Assembly (NCBI RefSeq): GCF_014773395.1
Contig: NZ_JACXAF010000030.1
Coordinates: 1-57,716 of the forward strand
Direction: 5' to 3'
Source of the DNA: Neiella litorisoli
GTDB taxonomy: Bacteria; Pseudomonadota; Gammaproteobacteria; Enterobacterales; Neiellaceae
DNA: 57,716 bases
The notes beneath the pieces were generated by a model. It worked only from the letters and a program-made list of their open reading frames with translations, ran no database searches and was not told the origin of the DNA. Both the position numbers and the translations under genes were made by a program. This document shows, piece by piece, positions 1-9,162 of this stretch (its first letter is position 1; every line of letters starts with the position of its first letter).

Positions 1-44
1 AAAAAAGTAATGTGGAGATCAGATCGAAGTTCACGGAAAAAGTT

Positions 45-79
45 CAAAAAAATCCCCGCCAATTGCTTAGCGGGGATTT
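45..79 (-). terminator. Rho-independent terminator-like hairpin
   Basis: A perfect 10-bp stem (50-59 AAATCCCCGC pairs with 70-79 GCGGGGATTT) has a 10-nt loop. On the minus strand it is followed by a U-run (the A-run at 46-52). It could end minus-strand transcripts, but since an adapter remnant abuts it, this hairpin may not belong next to the genes to its right. Confidence 0.55.
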
Positions 80-94
80 GTGTATAAGAGACAG
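79..94 (+). other. Tn5/Nextera mosaic-end remnant (likely adapter artefact)
   Basis: The 16 bases TGTGTATAAGAGACAG are identical to the last 16 bases of the 19-bp Tn5 mosaic end used in Nextera-type library adapters. A chance exact 16-mer match in a window of this size is very unlikely. The match begins just where a hairpin (stem 50-79) ends. The simplest reading is an untrimmed adapter at a contig edge, so bases 1-94 should not be trusted as contiguous with the gene that follows. Confidence 0.85.
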
Positions 95-140
95 GCGTTA
101 AGCTGGCTTTTTTGTTTGAGCCGATGAGATAAGCAAACCC

Positions 141-752
141 ATGAGGCAAGTACAAGTCGATGATCAGTGGTTTACGCCGAGCAAAATTGTTTGTGTGGGA
201 CGTAACTATGTTGAACATATCGAAGAGCTGGGCAATGAAATACCCGAGCAGATGGTGGTGTTTAATAAGCCCAACTCGGCATTGAGTGACACCTTGCTGG
301 CCAGTCATGGCGAACCACTGCATTATGAAGCGGAGCTGTGCCTATTGGTGAAAGACGGCCGATACTTTGCCGCCGGTGTTGGCTTGGATTTAACCAAACG
401 CATGTTACAAAGCCAGCTTAAAGCCAAAGGTCTGCCGTGGGAGCGGGCGAAAGCATTTGATGGCGCCGTTGTGCTTAGTCCGTTCCGTGTGATTGATCAG
501 GAGCTGGCATCGTTGCGATTTGAACTGTGGGTCGATGGTGCGCTTCGGCAGCATGGTCAACAGCAATTGATGATGTATCCACCAGCCGCCATTTTGGCCG
601 AACTGAACCAATTCACGACGTTACTCGATGGCGACGTGGTGATGACCGGTACCCCTAAAGGGGTTGGCCAGATCCAACCGGGTCAAACCTTTGTGGTCAA
701 ACTCTTTGCTAACGATGCGCTACTGCTCAGCCAAAGCTGGCAAGCGCTTTAG
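141..752 (+). CDS. Fumarylacetoacetate hydrolase (FAH) family protein
   Basis: A 203-residue single-domain FAH-fold protein, the size of the YcgM/FAHD1-like group of acylpyruvate hydrolases and oxaloacetate decarboxylases. The N-terminal region carries the conserved VGRNYVEH segment. The metal-binding region EAELCLL supplies the E-x-E pair, and GLDLT supplies the aspartate. The C-terminal GDVVMTGTPKGVG is the family signature. It probably acts in the cytoplasm on a small 2-oxo/1,3-dioxo acid using Mg2+ or Mn2+; the substrate cannot be read from sequence. Its stop overlaps the stop of the convergent aminopeptidase gene by 4 nt. The ATG at 141 has only a weak Shine-Dalgarno, and the upstream 94 bases are suspect because of the adapter-like sequence. 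Confidence 0.9.
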   Translation: MRQVQVDDQWFTPSKIVCVGRNYVEHIEELGNEIPEQMVVFNKPNSALSDTLLASHGEPLHYEAELCLLVKDGRYFAAGVGLDLTKRMLQSQLKAKGLPWERAKAFDGAVVLSPFRVIDQELASLRFELWVDGALRQHGQQQLMMYPPAAILAELNQFTTLLDGDVVMTGTPKGVGQIQPGQTFVVKLFANDALLLSQSWQAL

Positions 753-3454
753 CGACTGAGCGCGTCGATAAACTCATCGGCTTTATTCGCTCGTAATGCC
801 ACGCATTGGTCAATGATTTCTGCGGTCTCTGCAATTTGCCGCGGGGCACCGGATATTTTGTCCTGATTGGCACTGAAAAATGCGCTCATATCGTCCCGTT
901 GCTCGGTGCTGCAAAATGGCGCCGCAACACTGACGATACGAGCAATGCTAAACGAACTGTAGCGCAGCAGCATGGCGTCAAGATTGTCTTTCAACCATTG
1001 CCAAGTAAAGTCTTGTAATACTGGGTTCTGGATGAATGAAGCGAGCAATTGTTGCGCCTCGTTAGAGCGCACCTCGGTTGATAACAGCAGCTCCTCGACT
1101 AACAGTTGGCCCAGTAGGCGATCGTCAATTTGCCCTAAAGCAGTGAATACTTGCTGTCGGAGCAAGCCATTGGTTGAGGTTAAGCCAAGTTCCTTTAATT
1201 CCCAGATGTAAGTTTCATCACTATCTTGGACTGCGGCAATCATGGCGATCCCGACCAGGTTTGGATCAAGCGCTCGGGTGTTGTAGGGCCGGCTGCCAAG
1301 GTAATCATTCAAACGTCGCTTGAGCGCTGAACGAATCGCCGGATCTTTGGCCGTCAAGGCCAAGGCATCGATCACACTGTGACGCAGTAGCGCGGTGGCA
1401 TTGGGGTTTTCTAAATCAGCGCGGGTGTTGGCATCAAAGCCCAACGTGTTGAAATGCGGTTGATAGTAGCGGGCGACCCGCTGAGTGAATTCGGTTGGCG
1501 CTTGGTTGTTGAGCAAGCGGTGTTGCAGCCGCTGTAATTGTGACAGTGGCATGGCCGCCACATCCCAGTAATCGGATGCACTCAGTACCTGATAACCGGC
1601 GAGCAGTCGCTCTGATGACACCGCTCCTTCTAGATAGGCGGCAAATAAGTTGTCGCCAAGGCTAATTAATTCCGACGCGGATAGCTGTTCGGCTTGTTCG
1701 AACAACGTTTGCCAGCCGTCATCATCCAATTGCCAACGATAGTAACCCGCGGCTTCGGCATTGGGCATCAGCCATTCCTGACAGCGCCAGTCTTGCCGAT
1801 ATTTGGGCTGCGCTAACATCAGGCACTGTTTGCCATCTTGGCTACGAAAACAAAACGGAATTTGCCATTGTTGTGGGTCACCTTCGGTGATCCCCATGGG
1901 CACGTAGCGGGATTGCTGCAGCAATAATTTGTCGATCGATGTGTCGCATTGCTGGTTCACTGAAACAGTGGGAACGCCAGATTGATAGAGGAAGCTCTTG
2001 AACGCAGGAATAACCTCAGGCGTCCCCGAACCATCTGCCAGCGACTGCAGAAAGTCGTTGATATCCGCATTGCCCCAAGCATGGCGCTTCATATGTAAGC
2101 GAACGCCATCACGAAAACGGTGCTCGCCAAGGTAGCTCTCAAACATTTGCAGCACGCCGCCACCTTTGCGGTAGGTAATGCCGTCAAACGCATTCATGAT
2201 GTCATCATTGGTGGCGATGGGGTTGCGGATCTGTCGCGCCGAAGACCGAGCATCGACGGCCATGGCGCCATGAGCGCGCATGGTTAAGGTCCGATCAAAC
2301 TCTAAGTCCGGCCGCCATTGGTGCGCAGCTTTGTAGGCAACCCAGGTTGCGAAAGCTTCATTGAGCCAAATGTCATCCCACCATTTCGGCGTGACTAGAT
2401 TACCAAACCATTGATGGCCCAACTCATGGGCATGAACCACCCCGTAGGCGCGCAGTTGCGAGACTGGCGCCTGGTCGTCGAGCAGCAATAAGGTCTCGCG
2501 GTAGACAATGGCGCCGGCATTCTCCATAGCGCCAAAGGCGAAATCGGGGGCGGCAATGAGATCGAGCTTTTGATACGGGTAAGGTAAACCAAAGTAGGAT
2601 TCCAGCGCCTCTAAGATGGCTTGGGTATTGTCCAATGCAAACAAGAGCTGCTCGCCTTTGCCTTTGGCGGCAATACCACGCAGCGGAATCGCCTCGGCAC
2701 GCAAGTCGTTGGGCGGGATTGCTGGCCATTCAATGACATCAAATTCGCCCACCGCAAAGGCAAGCAAATAAGTGGGTAAAGGTTTAGTGGTGGCAAAGGT
2801 GTGTTTGATCAGGCCGTTGGGCAGTTTTTCGGCACTGATTTCTGGGGTATTGCTGATCACCGAATTGTTGGCCTCGGTGGTCACGCTGATATCAAATGGC
2901 GTTTTGAACAAGGGTTCATCAAACGATGGAATCGACATCCGGGCAGAAATTGCCTCCATCTGGCTGAACACGTAGTGCTGGCCGCTTTCCTCCACTTTAT
3001 AGATAGAGTCGAGCGATGTACTGTAATCAGCCTCGTATTTAATTGTGAGACTGGCATTGCCTGAGACAACTCGCGGTAGCGAAATTTTCACCACTCCGCT
3101 GCCATCAACTTGCTCATAGTTCGCGGTTAATGTGTGTTGTGCGGTGAGCAGTTCACTGCTGCTGACTCGTAATCCTTTGCCATGAATAAAAAAGGTATCC
3201 GTTGGCTGGTTAACACTTAGGTCGATTTGAGTGGTGCCGCTAAAGCTCGACTGCTCCGGAAGCAAAGTCAGATCAAGGTGGTAGTGAAGCGGCACAACAG
3301 CCGTGCCCAGTTGACCCGTTGGAACTGGTAAGGGGGCACGTGGTAACCATGCCGACTGACCGTTCGAATCCTCCGAAAAATCAACATGGAGCATGAACAG
3401 AGTAATGATGATGGCAACGGCAATAGCAACAATGGCGACAATGATTTTATTCAT
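749..3454 (-). CDS. Membrane-anchored M1 family metallo-aminopeptidase
   Basis: A 901-residue gluzincin aminopeptidase of the M1 (PepN/ERAP-like) family. Residues about 4-23 form a single hydrophobic helix with no clear cleavage site, so the enzyme is probably tethered to the inner membrane facing the periplasm. The exopeptidase motif GAMEN is at 308-312. The zinc site HELGH is at 343-347, with the third ligand in NEAF (E366), so the catalytic centre is intact. The C-terminal half is helical and ERAP1-like. It is predicted to trim N-terminal residues from periplasmic or imported peptides. It stands alone, convergent with the FAH gene, and differs from cytosolic PepN in having the anchor. Family assignment is secure; location is inferred. 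Confidence 0.93.
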   Translation of the reverse strand: MNKIIVAIVAIAVAIIITLFMLHVDFSEDSNGQSAWLPRAPLPVPTGQLGTAVVPLHYHLDLTLLPEQSSFSGTTQIDLSVNQPTDTFFIHGKGLRVSSSELLTAQHTLTANYEQVDGSGVVKISLPRVVSGNASLTIKYEADYSTSLDSIYKVEESGQHYVFSQMEAISARMSIPSFDEPLFKTPFDISVTTEANNSVISNTPEISAEKLPNGLIKHTFATTKPLPTYLLAFAVGEFDVIEWPAIPPNDLRAEAIPLRGIAAKGKGEQLLFALDNTQAILEALESYFGLPYPYQKLDLIAAPDFAFGAMENAGAIVYRETLLLLDDQAPVSQLRAYGVVHAHELGHQWFGNLVTPKWWDDIWLNEAFATWVAYKAAHQWRPDLEFDRTLTMRAHGAMAVDARSSARQIRNPIATNDDIMNAFDGITYRKGGGVLQMFESYLGEHRFRDGVRLHMKRHAWGNADINDFLQSLADGSGTPEVIPAFKSFLYQSGVPTVSVNQQCDTSIDKLLLQQSRYVPMGITEGDPQQWQIPFCFRSQDGKQCLMLAQPKYRQDWRCQEWLMPNAEAAGYYRWQLDDDGWQTLFEQAEQLSASELISLGDNLFAAYLEGAVSSERLLAGYQVLSASDYWDVAAMPLSQLQRLQHRLLNNQAPTEFTQRVARYYQPHFNTLGFDANTRADLENPNATALLRHSVIDALALTAKDPAIRSALKRRLNDYLGSRPYNTRALDPNLVGIAMIAAVQDSDETYIWELKELGLTSTNGLLRQQVFTALGQIDDRLLGQLLVEELLLSTEVRSNEAQQLLASFIQNPVLQDFTWQWLKDNLDAMLLRYSSFSIARIVSVAAPFCSTEQRDDMSAFFSANQDKISGAPRQIAETAEIIDQCVALRANKADEFIDALSR

Positions 3455-3827
3455 CGGGCGGTCTCGAATGCAATAGCGGGTAACAAGTTGATTCTACTGG
3501 ACAAGGCGCGATGCGAATATGTTAACAGTCACAAGGATTTAACAGTTGGCGTCAAGGAAATGTATTCATCGCCATGTTAGCTCGCGGTTAACGGCATTTT
3601 TCGTTGTTTGCGGCGTTGTTGCTGAACTATTTCTATCAATCTGACAATGCTCTGTTTTTCATCATTTAAGCATGTAGCCCTTGCAACAGGCTGGCTGCTG
3701 ATTTTATGGTGGGATGCGGATATAAAAAATATTTTTGTTATAACGGCTAGATAGTTAGCAGATCGTTAAGTTTCCACTATCTTTTTTAAGTCAACGGAAT
3801 TTATTACTAAAAAGGCAGGCTTTTAAT
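3455..3827. other. Divergent intergenic region between aminopeptidase and RND operon
   Basis: This 373-bp stretch separates two divergent units and must hold both promoters. No convincing coding sequence is seen. An AT-rich imperfect palindrome lies at 3721-3742 (9 of 11 pairs), 86 bp before the adaptor start, and is a possible regulator site. The adaptor ATG at 3828 is preceded by the purine-rich AGGCAGG at a usable distance. I could not pick out a convincing -35/-10 pair. Confidence 0.5.
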
Positions 3828-4931
3828 ATGACGCAATTTCGCAAGATCTGGACAGGTCTGGTGACAGGTGCGACTGTGGCTTTGACTACCCACTTACCTT
3901 TGGTTCACGCCAGCGCTGATGAGGCGAGCGTAGAGGCGGAGGTGATACGCCCAGTTAAAATCATGCGCCTCGGTGCTCCCGGCGAACGCAGCATTCGAAC
4001 ATTTCAGGGGCAAGCGGAATCCAGTAACAGAACGACACTGGCATTTCGGGTTCCTGGGCAATTAATGGAAATGCCAGCAATTGCTGGCCAAGAAGTGAAA
4101 CAAGGCGATTTGCTCGCTCGGCTCGATCCCATTGAGTATGAACTCACGCGCGACAAAGCGCTTGCTCAGTATGAGTTGGCTCAAGTCCAATTCGCTCGGA
4201 CCGAACGACTGGTCAAAGATCAGTTAGTCAGCCAGCGCATGCACGATGAAAATCGTGCTCAGTTAAGCCGTACTCAAGCCATCTATGAACAAGCGGAAGC
4301 AAACGTCGGTTATACCTATTTGCGCGCACCGTTTGATGGCATCGTGTCTCGAACAGCAGTAGAAAACTGGGATTATGTGCAAGCGAAAGCGCCCATTGTC
4401 AGCGTCCAGTCCGAAGGCATGATCGATGTCCATATCCAAATCCCGCAGCATATCGTTACTCAGTTGACCCGTGATTTTATGTTGAACTTGCAAGCGCAAG
4501 TTCAGTTTGTCGCTCAGCCAAGTTATCGCTTTAACGCTGTGGTCAAAGAGGTGGAAACCGAAGCCGATCCTCAAACCCTTAGTTACAAAGTGACGCTAAC
4601 CTTGCCGACTCCGCAGGAATTTAATGTCACGACCGGCATGACGGCGCAAGTGAATATCGACATGTCTCCTTTAGACCCACTGCAGGTCAAATATTACGTG
4701 GTGCCTGAAACGGCAATACTCCGCGCAGAGGATGGCTCGGCCCAGGTCTGGCGCATTGCCGCTGACACCATGACCGCCGAGGCCGTTAGGGTCGATGTGT
4801 TGGGCAAAGCTCGTCGAGGCCTGCGTATTTCTGGCAACTTGGCTGCGGGTGACCAGATCGCGACGACTGGCGTAAACGAGATTTCTGAAAATATGGTGGT
4901 TCGCGAGTGGATTCGCGAGCGCGGCATTTAA
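3828..4931 (+). CDS. RND efflux periplasmic adaptor subunit (first of two)
   Basis: A 367-residue HlyD/AcrA-type membrane fusion protein. The N-terminus has a signal-peptide-like hydrophobic stretch ending near HLPLVHASA and no lipobox, so it is probably a soluble or uncleaved periplasmic protein. The split biotinyl-lipoyl domain is seen at LAFRVPGQL and again at YLRAPFDGIVSR, separated by a helical hairpin rich in Q/A/E/R. A beta-barrel and membrane-proximal domain follow. It starts an operon with a second adaptor 16 nt downstream and the pump after that. Two adaptors for one pump recalls TriAB-TriC of Pseudomonas aeruginosa. The substrate is unknown. Confidence 0.92.
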   Translation: MTQFRKIWTGLVTGATVALTTHLPLVHASADEASVEAEVIRPVKIMRLGAPGERSIRTFQGQAESSNRTTLAFRVPGQLMEMPAIAGQEVKQGDLLARLDPIEYELTRDKALAQYELAQVQFARTERLVKDQLVSQRMHDENRAQLSRTQAIYEQAEANVGYTYLRAPFDGIVSRTAVENWDYVQAKAPIVSVQSEGMIDVHIQIPQHIVTQLTRDFMLNLQAQVQFVAQPSYRFNAVVKEVETEADPQTLSYKVTLTLPTPQEFNVTTGMTAQVNIDMSPLDPLQVKYYVVPETAILRAEDGSAQVWRIAADTMTAEAVRVDVLGKARRGLRISGNLAAGDQIATTGVNEISENMVVREWIRERGI

Positions 4932-4947
4932 GGCGGAGGCTAAACAC

Positions 4948-6048
4948 ATGAAGCCAACTATGAATTACCGTGTAGCGGTTGCGATCGGGCTTTGCTCTGC
5001 CTTTGCGTTAACTGCCTGTAGCAAACCCGCAGCGCCGGCAAAGCCGCCGGCCTCGATTGAAGTGGCGAAAATATCCGATGATATTTTTGGCACCATGCGT
5101 GATTTTCCCGCGGTGGTGCAAGCCAGTGATCAGAGCGACTTAGCCTTTCGGGTGTCCGGTGAGCTAATTGAGTTGCCAGCAAAAGGTGGTATGCGGGTTG
5201 CCAAGGGCGATCTGTTAGCCAAAGTTGACCCCGCTGATTTCATCCGCGCAGTTGAAGATGCCAAAGCAACCTATGACTTGGCTAAGTTGAATTTTGAACG
5301 CGCCGCTTCTTTGTTGAAAAGCGGCTCTATTTCAGCCTCTGAGCACGATACTTTAAAGGCTGAATATCAAATTGCTCAAGCCGAACTCAATATTGCTAAA
5401 ACTCGATTGGGCTTTACTGAACTCAGAGCGCCCAAAGACGGCATTATTGGTTCGGTACCGGTGGATAATTTCGAAAACGTCCAAATTGGTGAGCCCATTG
5501 TGGTGCTCGATAGCGTTGCAACACTCGATGTAGTGGTTGATGTAGCGGAGCATTTGTTAGCCGTTGCTAGCCCACGTTCGGCGGACAATAAGATAAAGCA
5601 CAAAGTCACCATTGAAGGCATTAATGGTGAATTTTATGCCTCTCGTTATGAAGTTGAATCGGAAAAAGACGAGGTTAGTAAAACCTATAAAGCAACCTTG
5701 CGCATGGAACGGCCTCAGCAAGTCGCCATCCTGCCGGGGATGAGCGCTGTGGTTAGCGTCGACATGAACAAAATATCTCGTGACGCGTTTTCCGGTCTGG
5801 TGCTGCCAAGCTCAGCGGTGCAGTTCGAACCGGCAAAGAGTCTTGACGGCCATAACTCATTTATTTGGAAACTCTCTGACACTGGGGATTCAGTGGTGAA
5901 ACAAGCGGTAGAAGTTCAGCAATTATCTGAATACGGCGTTGAAATAAAATCGGGTATCGCACCAGGTGACGTCATTGTTGTTTATGGCCAGGGACTGTTT
6001 GACGGTGCGCCGGTCAATGTGGTGAAAACCAGGGAGATTAACGGATGA
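4948..6048 (+). CDS. RND efflux periplasmic adaptor lipoprotein (second of two)
   Basis: A 366-residue membrane fusion protein with a lipoprotein signal peptide; the lipobox LTAC is at about residues 21-24, so it should be lipidated and anchored to the inner membrane. It carries the lipoyl halves (LAFRVSGELIELPA and FTELRAPKDGIIG) around a coiled-coil hairpin, then barrel and membrane-proximal domains. It is related to, but clearly diverged from, the preceding adaptor, which is not lipidated. It overlaps the pump start by 4 nt (ATGA), indicating translational coupling. The two adaptors may form a mixed hexamer around the pump, as proposed for TriA/TriB; this is inference by analogy. Confidence 0.92.
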   Translation: MKPTMNYRVAVAIGLCSAFALTACSKPAAPAKPPASIEVAKISDDIFGTMRDFPAVVQASDQSDLAFRVSGELIELPAKGGMRVAKGDLLAKVDPADFIRAVEDAKATYDLAKLNFERAASLLKSGSISASEHDTLKAEYQIAQAELNIAKTRLGFTELRAPKDGIIGSVPVDNFENVQIGEPIVVLDSVATLDVVVDVAEHLLAVASPRSADNKIKHKVTIEGINGEFYASRYEVESEKDEVSKTYKATLRMERPQQVAILPGMSAVVSVDMNKISRDAFSGLVLPSSAVQFEPAKSLDGHNSFIWKLSDTGDSVVKQAVEVQQLSEYGVEIKSGIAPGDVIVVYGQGLFDGAPVNVVKTREING

Positions 6049-9000
6049 GCATTGCTGAGTACTTTGTCAAAAATAAAATTATCAGCTGGTTGGTTACCCT
6101 GATTTTGGGGCTCGGTGGTGCGGTTGCGTTTACCGGTTTGGGCCAGCTGGAAGATCCGGAATACACCATTAAAGATGCTGTCGTCATTACTTCATATCCT
6201 GGCGCTTCGCCGCAGCAGGTTGAAGAAGAGGTCACCTACAAGCTCGAGCTTGCCATTACCCAGTTGTCCTATATCGATGAAATTAAATCGATTTCGACGG
6301 CTGGCTTGTCGCAGATTACGGTCACCATGCAGAATAAGTACGACAAGCATGCGTTACCGCAAATTTGGGATGAATTGCGACGCAAAGTCGGTGATGTAGC
6401 TGCCCAGTTGCCTCCCGGCGCGTCAACCCCTTTGGTTAACGATGACTTCGGTGATGTATTTGGTGTGCTGCTGGCCTTTACGGGCAAAGGGTATTCCTAT
6501 AAAGAGCTGAACGATTACGTTGATTTTGTTAAACGTGAATTAGAGGTGATCCCTGGGGTTGGCAAGATTAACTTGGCTGGGGTGTTATCTGAGCAGGTGT
6601 TTATTGAGATTTCCTATAAGAAATTATCGGCGCTTGGGATATCACCCGATACCATTTATGCCTTGTTGAATCAGCAAAATGCGGTGGCGCCAGCGGGAGC
6701 GTTCCGTCACGATGATGAGTACATTCGAATTTACTCAACCGGTGAATTCATGGATGTCTCTGAGTTAGAGAATCTAATTATTGCCGGTGCTGGTTCCGAT
6801 AAGCTGGTTTACTTGCGCGACGTTGCCGATGTCTATCGCGGCTACCAAGAAGTGCCATCCAACCTCTACAACTTTAACAACCAGCAAGCGATTACCATGG
6901 GTATTTCGTTTGCCTCTGGGGTCAATGTGGTAGATGTCGGTAAGTTGGTGAAAGAGCGGATGGATGAGCTGGAATACACCAAACCGCTGGGTATGGAAGT
7001 GGTTCATATCTACGACCAGCCTGGTTCGGTTGAGGTTTCGGTGCAAGGCTTCATTCTCAACCTAGTGGCAGCTGTTGTTATCGTGGTGGTGGTTCTGCTG
7101 TTCTTTATGGGTGTAAAGAGTGGCTTGCTAATCGGTTTGATTCTGGCGCTGACCTGTATCGGCAGCTTTATCTTCATGGCGCAAATGGGCATTGACCTTC
7201 AACGTATTTCGCTTGGCGCTTTGATTATCGCACTGGGGATGTTGGTCGATAATGCCATTGTGGTGGTTGAGGGGATTTTGATTGGTATGCAGCGCGGTAT
7301 GTCGAAAGTCAAAGCCGCTGCCGCCATTGTTAAGCAAACCATGTGGCCATTGCTTGGTGCGACTGTGATTGCCATCGTTGCTTTCGCTCCGATTGGTTTG
7401 TCAGAAGATTCGACCGGTGAGTTTGCTGGCAGCTTGTTCTGGGTACTGCTGATCTCCTTGTTGATGTCTTGGTTTACTGCGATTTCCATTACGCCATTCT
7501 TTGCTGATTTGTTCTTTAAAGAGCAGAAACACGATCCGGATGCGGAATTGGAAGACCCCTACAAAGGCATTATCTTTGTTGGCTACAAAAAGCTCCTCGA
7601 CACCGCGATGCGGTTTAAATGGGCCACCATTGGCATTTGTATTGCGTTGCTGGTGGTGTCGTTGTATGGCTTTACTAAAGTGCGTCAGGCATTCTTCCCG
7701 CCAGCAACAACGCCAATCTTTCTTGCGGATGTTTGGTTGCCGCAGGGCAGTGATATTCGCTACACCAGCGAAGTTGTCGATGAGATGGAAAAGTGGGTAC
7801 TGCAGCAAGAAGAAGTGAAGCAAGTGACCACAACCATCGGCGCTGGCGCACAACGTTTCATGCTCACTTATGAGCCAGAGAAAACCTATCCGGCTTATGC
7901 CCAGTTGTTGGTGAACGTCAATTCAGCGGAGCAAATGCATCCGATGATGCAGCGTTTGCGCGATACCTTTGCACAAGATTTCCCGCAAGCGCAAATCAAG
8001 CTGCGTAATCTTGAAATTGGACCTTCACCGTCGGGCAAAATTGAAGCGCGATTCTCTGGTCCAGATCCGGATGTATTGCGAGATCTGTCCGAGCAGGCTA
8101 AGCAAATTTTGCGTGACGATCCGGTGGCAACCAATATTCGTGATGATTGGCGTGAACGCTCCAAGTTGATCCGTCCAATTTACGACGAATCGCTAGGACG
8201 TCGTGCCGGTATCAGCCGCGCTGATTTGGATAGTACCTTGGAGATGTCCTATTCGGGCTCAACCGTTGGGCTGTATCGTGATGGTACTGATTTGCTGCCA
8301 ATCGTTGTGCGGTTGCCGGAAGAGGAACGTGCCGATAGCTCATCATACGATGGTTTGCAGGTTTGGAGTCCGGTGCAAAGCCAGTACATTCCGATTAAGC
8401 AGGTGGCGCCAAATTATGATCTGGCATGGGAAGATGCTGTGATCCAGCGCCTTGATCGTAAGCGGACGTTGACTGTGATTGCCGACCACGATGTGTTGGG
8501 TGTTGAAACAGCAGCTCAAGTATTTGAGCGAGTACGCCCACAGATTGAGGCGATTCCTCTTCCGAAAGGCTATTCGCTGGAATGGGGCGGCGAGTACGAG
8601 GCCTCTAATGATGCGTCGGTTGCCGTGTTCGGCTCATTGCCAGGCGGTTTGTTGATCATGTTCCTGATCACGATCTTCCTGTTTAATTCGGTGAAACAGC
8701 CGTTAGTCATTTGGTGTTGTGTGCCAATGGCTGTGGTCGGTATCACCTTTGGTTTGTTGGTGCTCGATGCCGCCTTTGGCTTTATGGCCTTGCTCGGCGC
8801 GCTCAGCCTGATTGGCATGTTGTTGAAAAACGGTATTGTGCTGTTGGATCAGATCAACTTGGAAATTAAAGAGGGTAAAGAGCCGTATCAAGCTGTGTTT
8901 GATTCTGGTGTCAGTCGTGTACGTCCGGTATCAATGGCGGCGATTACCACGATTCTCGGCATGATTCCTCTGCTTGGGGATGCATTCTTTGTCGATATGG

Positions 9001-9116
9001 CCGTGACCATTATGTTTGGTTTAGGTTTTGCCACTGTGTTGACACTCGTTGTGGTGCCAGTCTTGTATGTGGTGTTCCATGGCTTCAAATATCGCTCTCT
9101 TGATAGTATGAAATAG
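6045..9116 (+). CDS. RND family efflux transporter permease
   Basis: A 1023-residue inner-membrane pump of the AcrB/MexB superfamily, normal in length. It shows the expected plan: TM1 near the N-terminus, a large periplasmic porter loop with the GASPQQVEEEVT segment, TM2-6 including the LGMLVDNAIVVVEG motif of TM4 with the proton-relay Asp, a second periplasmic loop, and TM8-12 with GMLLKNGIVLLDQI. It exports small molecules in exchange for protons together with the two adaptors encoded just upstream. No outer-membrane channel gene is present, so a TolC-like protein must come from elsewhere. A good terminator follows at 9163-9194. The substrate cannot be predicted. Confidence 0.96.
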   Translation: MSIAEYFVKNKIISWLVTLILGLGGAVAFTGLGQLEDPEYTIKDAVVITSYPGASPQQVEEEVTYKLELAITQLSYIDEIKSISTAGLSQITVTMQNKYDKHALPQIWDELRRKVGDVAAQLPPGASTPLVNDDFGDVFGVLLAFTGKGYSYKELNDYVDFVKRELEVIPGVGKINLAGVLSEQVFIEISYKKLSALGISPDTIYALLNQQNAVAPAGAFRHDDEYIRIYSTGEFMDVSELENLIIAGAGSDKLVYLRDVADVYRGYQEVPSNLYNFNNQQAITMGISFASGVNVVDVGKLVKERMDELEYTKPLGMEVVHIYDQPGSVEVSVQGFILNLVAAVVIVVVVLLFFMGVKSGLLIGLILALTCIGSFIFMAQMGIDLQRISLGALIIALGMLVDNAIVVVEGILIGMQRGMSKVKAAAAIVKQTMWPLLGATVIAIVAFAPIGLSEDSTGEFAGSLFWVLLISLLMSWFTAISITPFFADLFFKEQKHDPDAELEDPYKGIIFVGYKKLLDTAMRFKWATIGICIALLVVSLYGFTKVRQAFFPPATTPIFLADVWLPQGSDIRYTSEVVDEMEKWVLQQEEVKQVTTTIGAGAQRFMLTYEPEKTYPAYAQLLVNVNSAEQMHPMMQRLRDTFAQDFPQAQIKLRNLEIGPSPSGKIEARFSGPDPDVLRDLSEQAKQILRDDPVATNIRDDWRERSKLIRPIYDESLGRRAGISRADLDSTLEMSYSGSTVGLYRDGTDLLPIVVRLPEEERADSSSYDGLQVWSPVQSQYIPIKQVAPNYDLAWEDAVIQRLDRKRTLTVIADHDVLGVETAAQVFERVRPQIEAIPLPKGYSLEWGGEYEASNDASVAVFGSLPGGLLIMFLITIFLFNSVKQPLVIWCCVPMAVVGITFGLLVLDAAFGFMALLGALSLIGMLLKNGIVLLDQINLEIKEGKEPYQAVFDSGVSRVRPVSMAAITTILGMIPLLGDAFFVDMAVTIMFGLGFATVLTLVVVPVLYVVFHGFKYRSLDSMK

Positions 9117-9162
9117 TCAGTTAAGGGCGATTCAGCCATAGCCTGGGTCCATCCTATTGAAC

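Noticed and set aside
20-29. CAGATCGAAG near the left end resembling TruSeq adapter (AGATCGGAAG)
   Set aside because: One base is missing and the match is only nine or ten bases, so it is not distinguishable from chance, unlike the 16-base Tn5 match.
7401-7853. 150-aa minus-strand ORF inside the first RND pump
   Set aside because: Antisense shadow of a conserved pump gene; no family-like motif, signal or ribosome-binding site.
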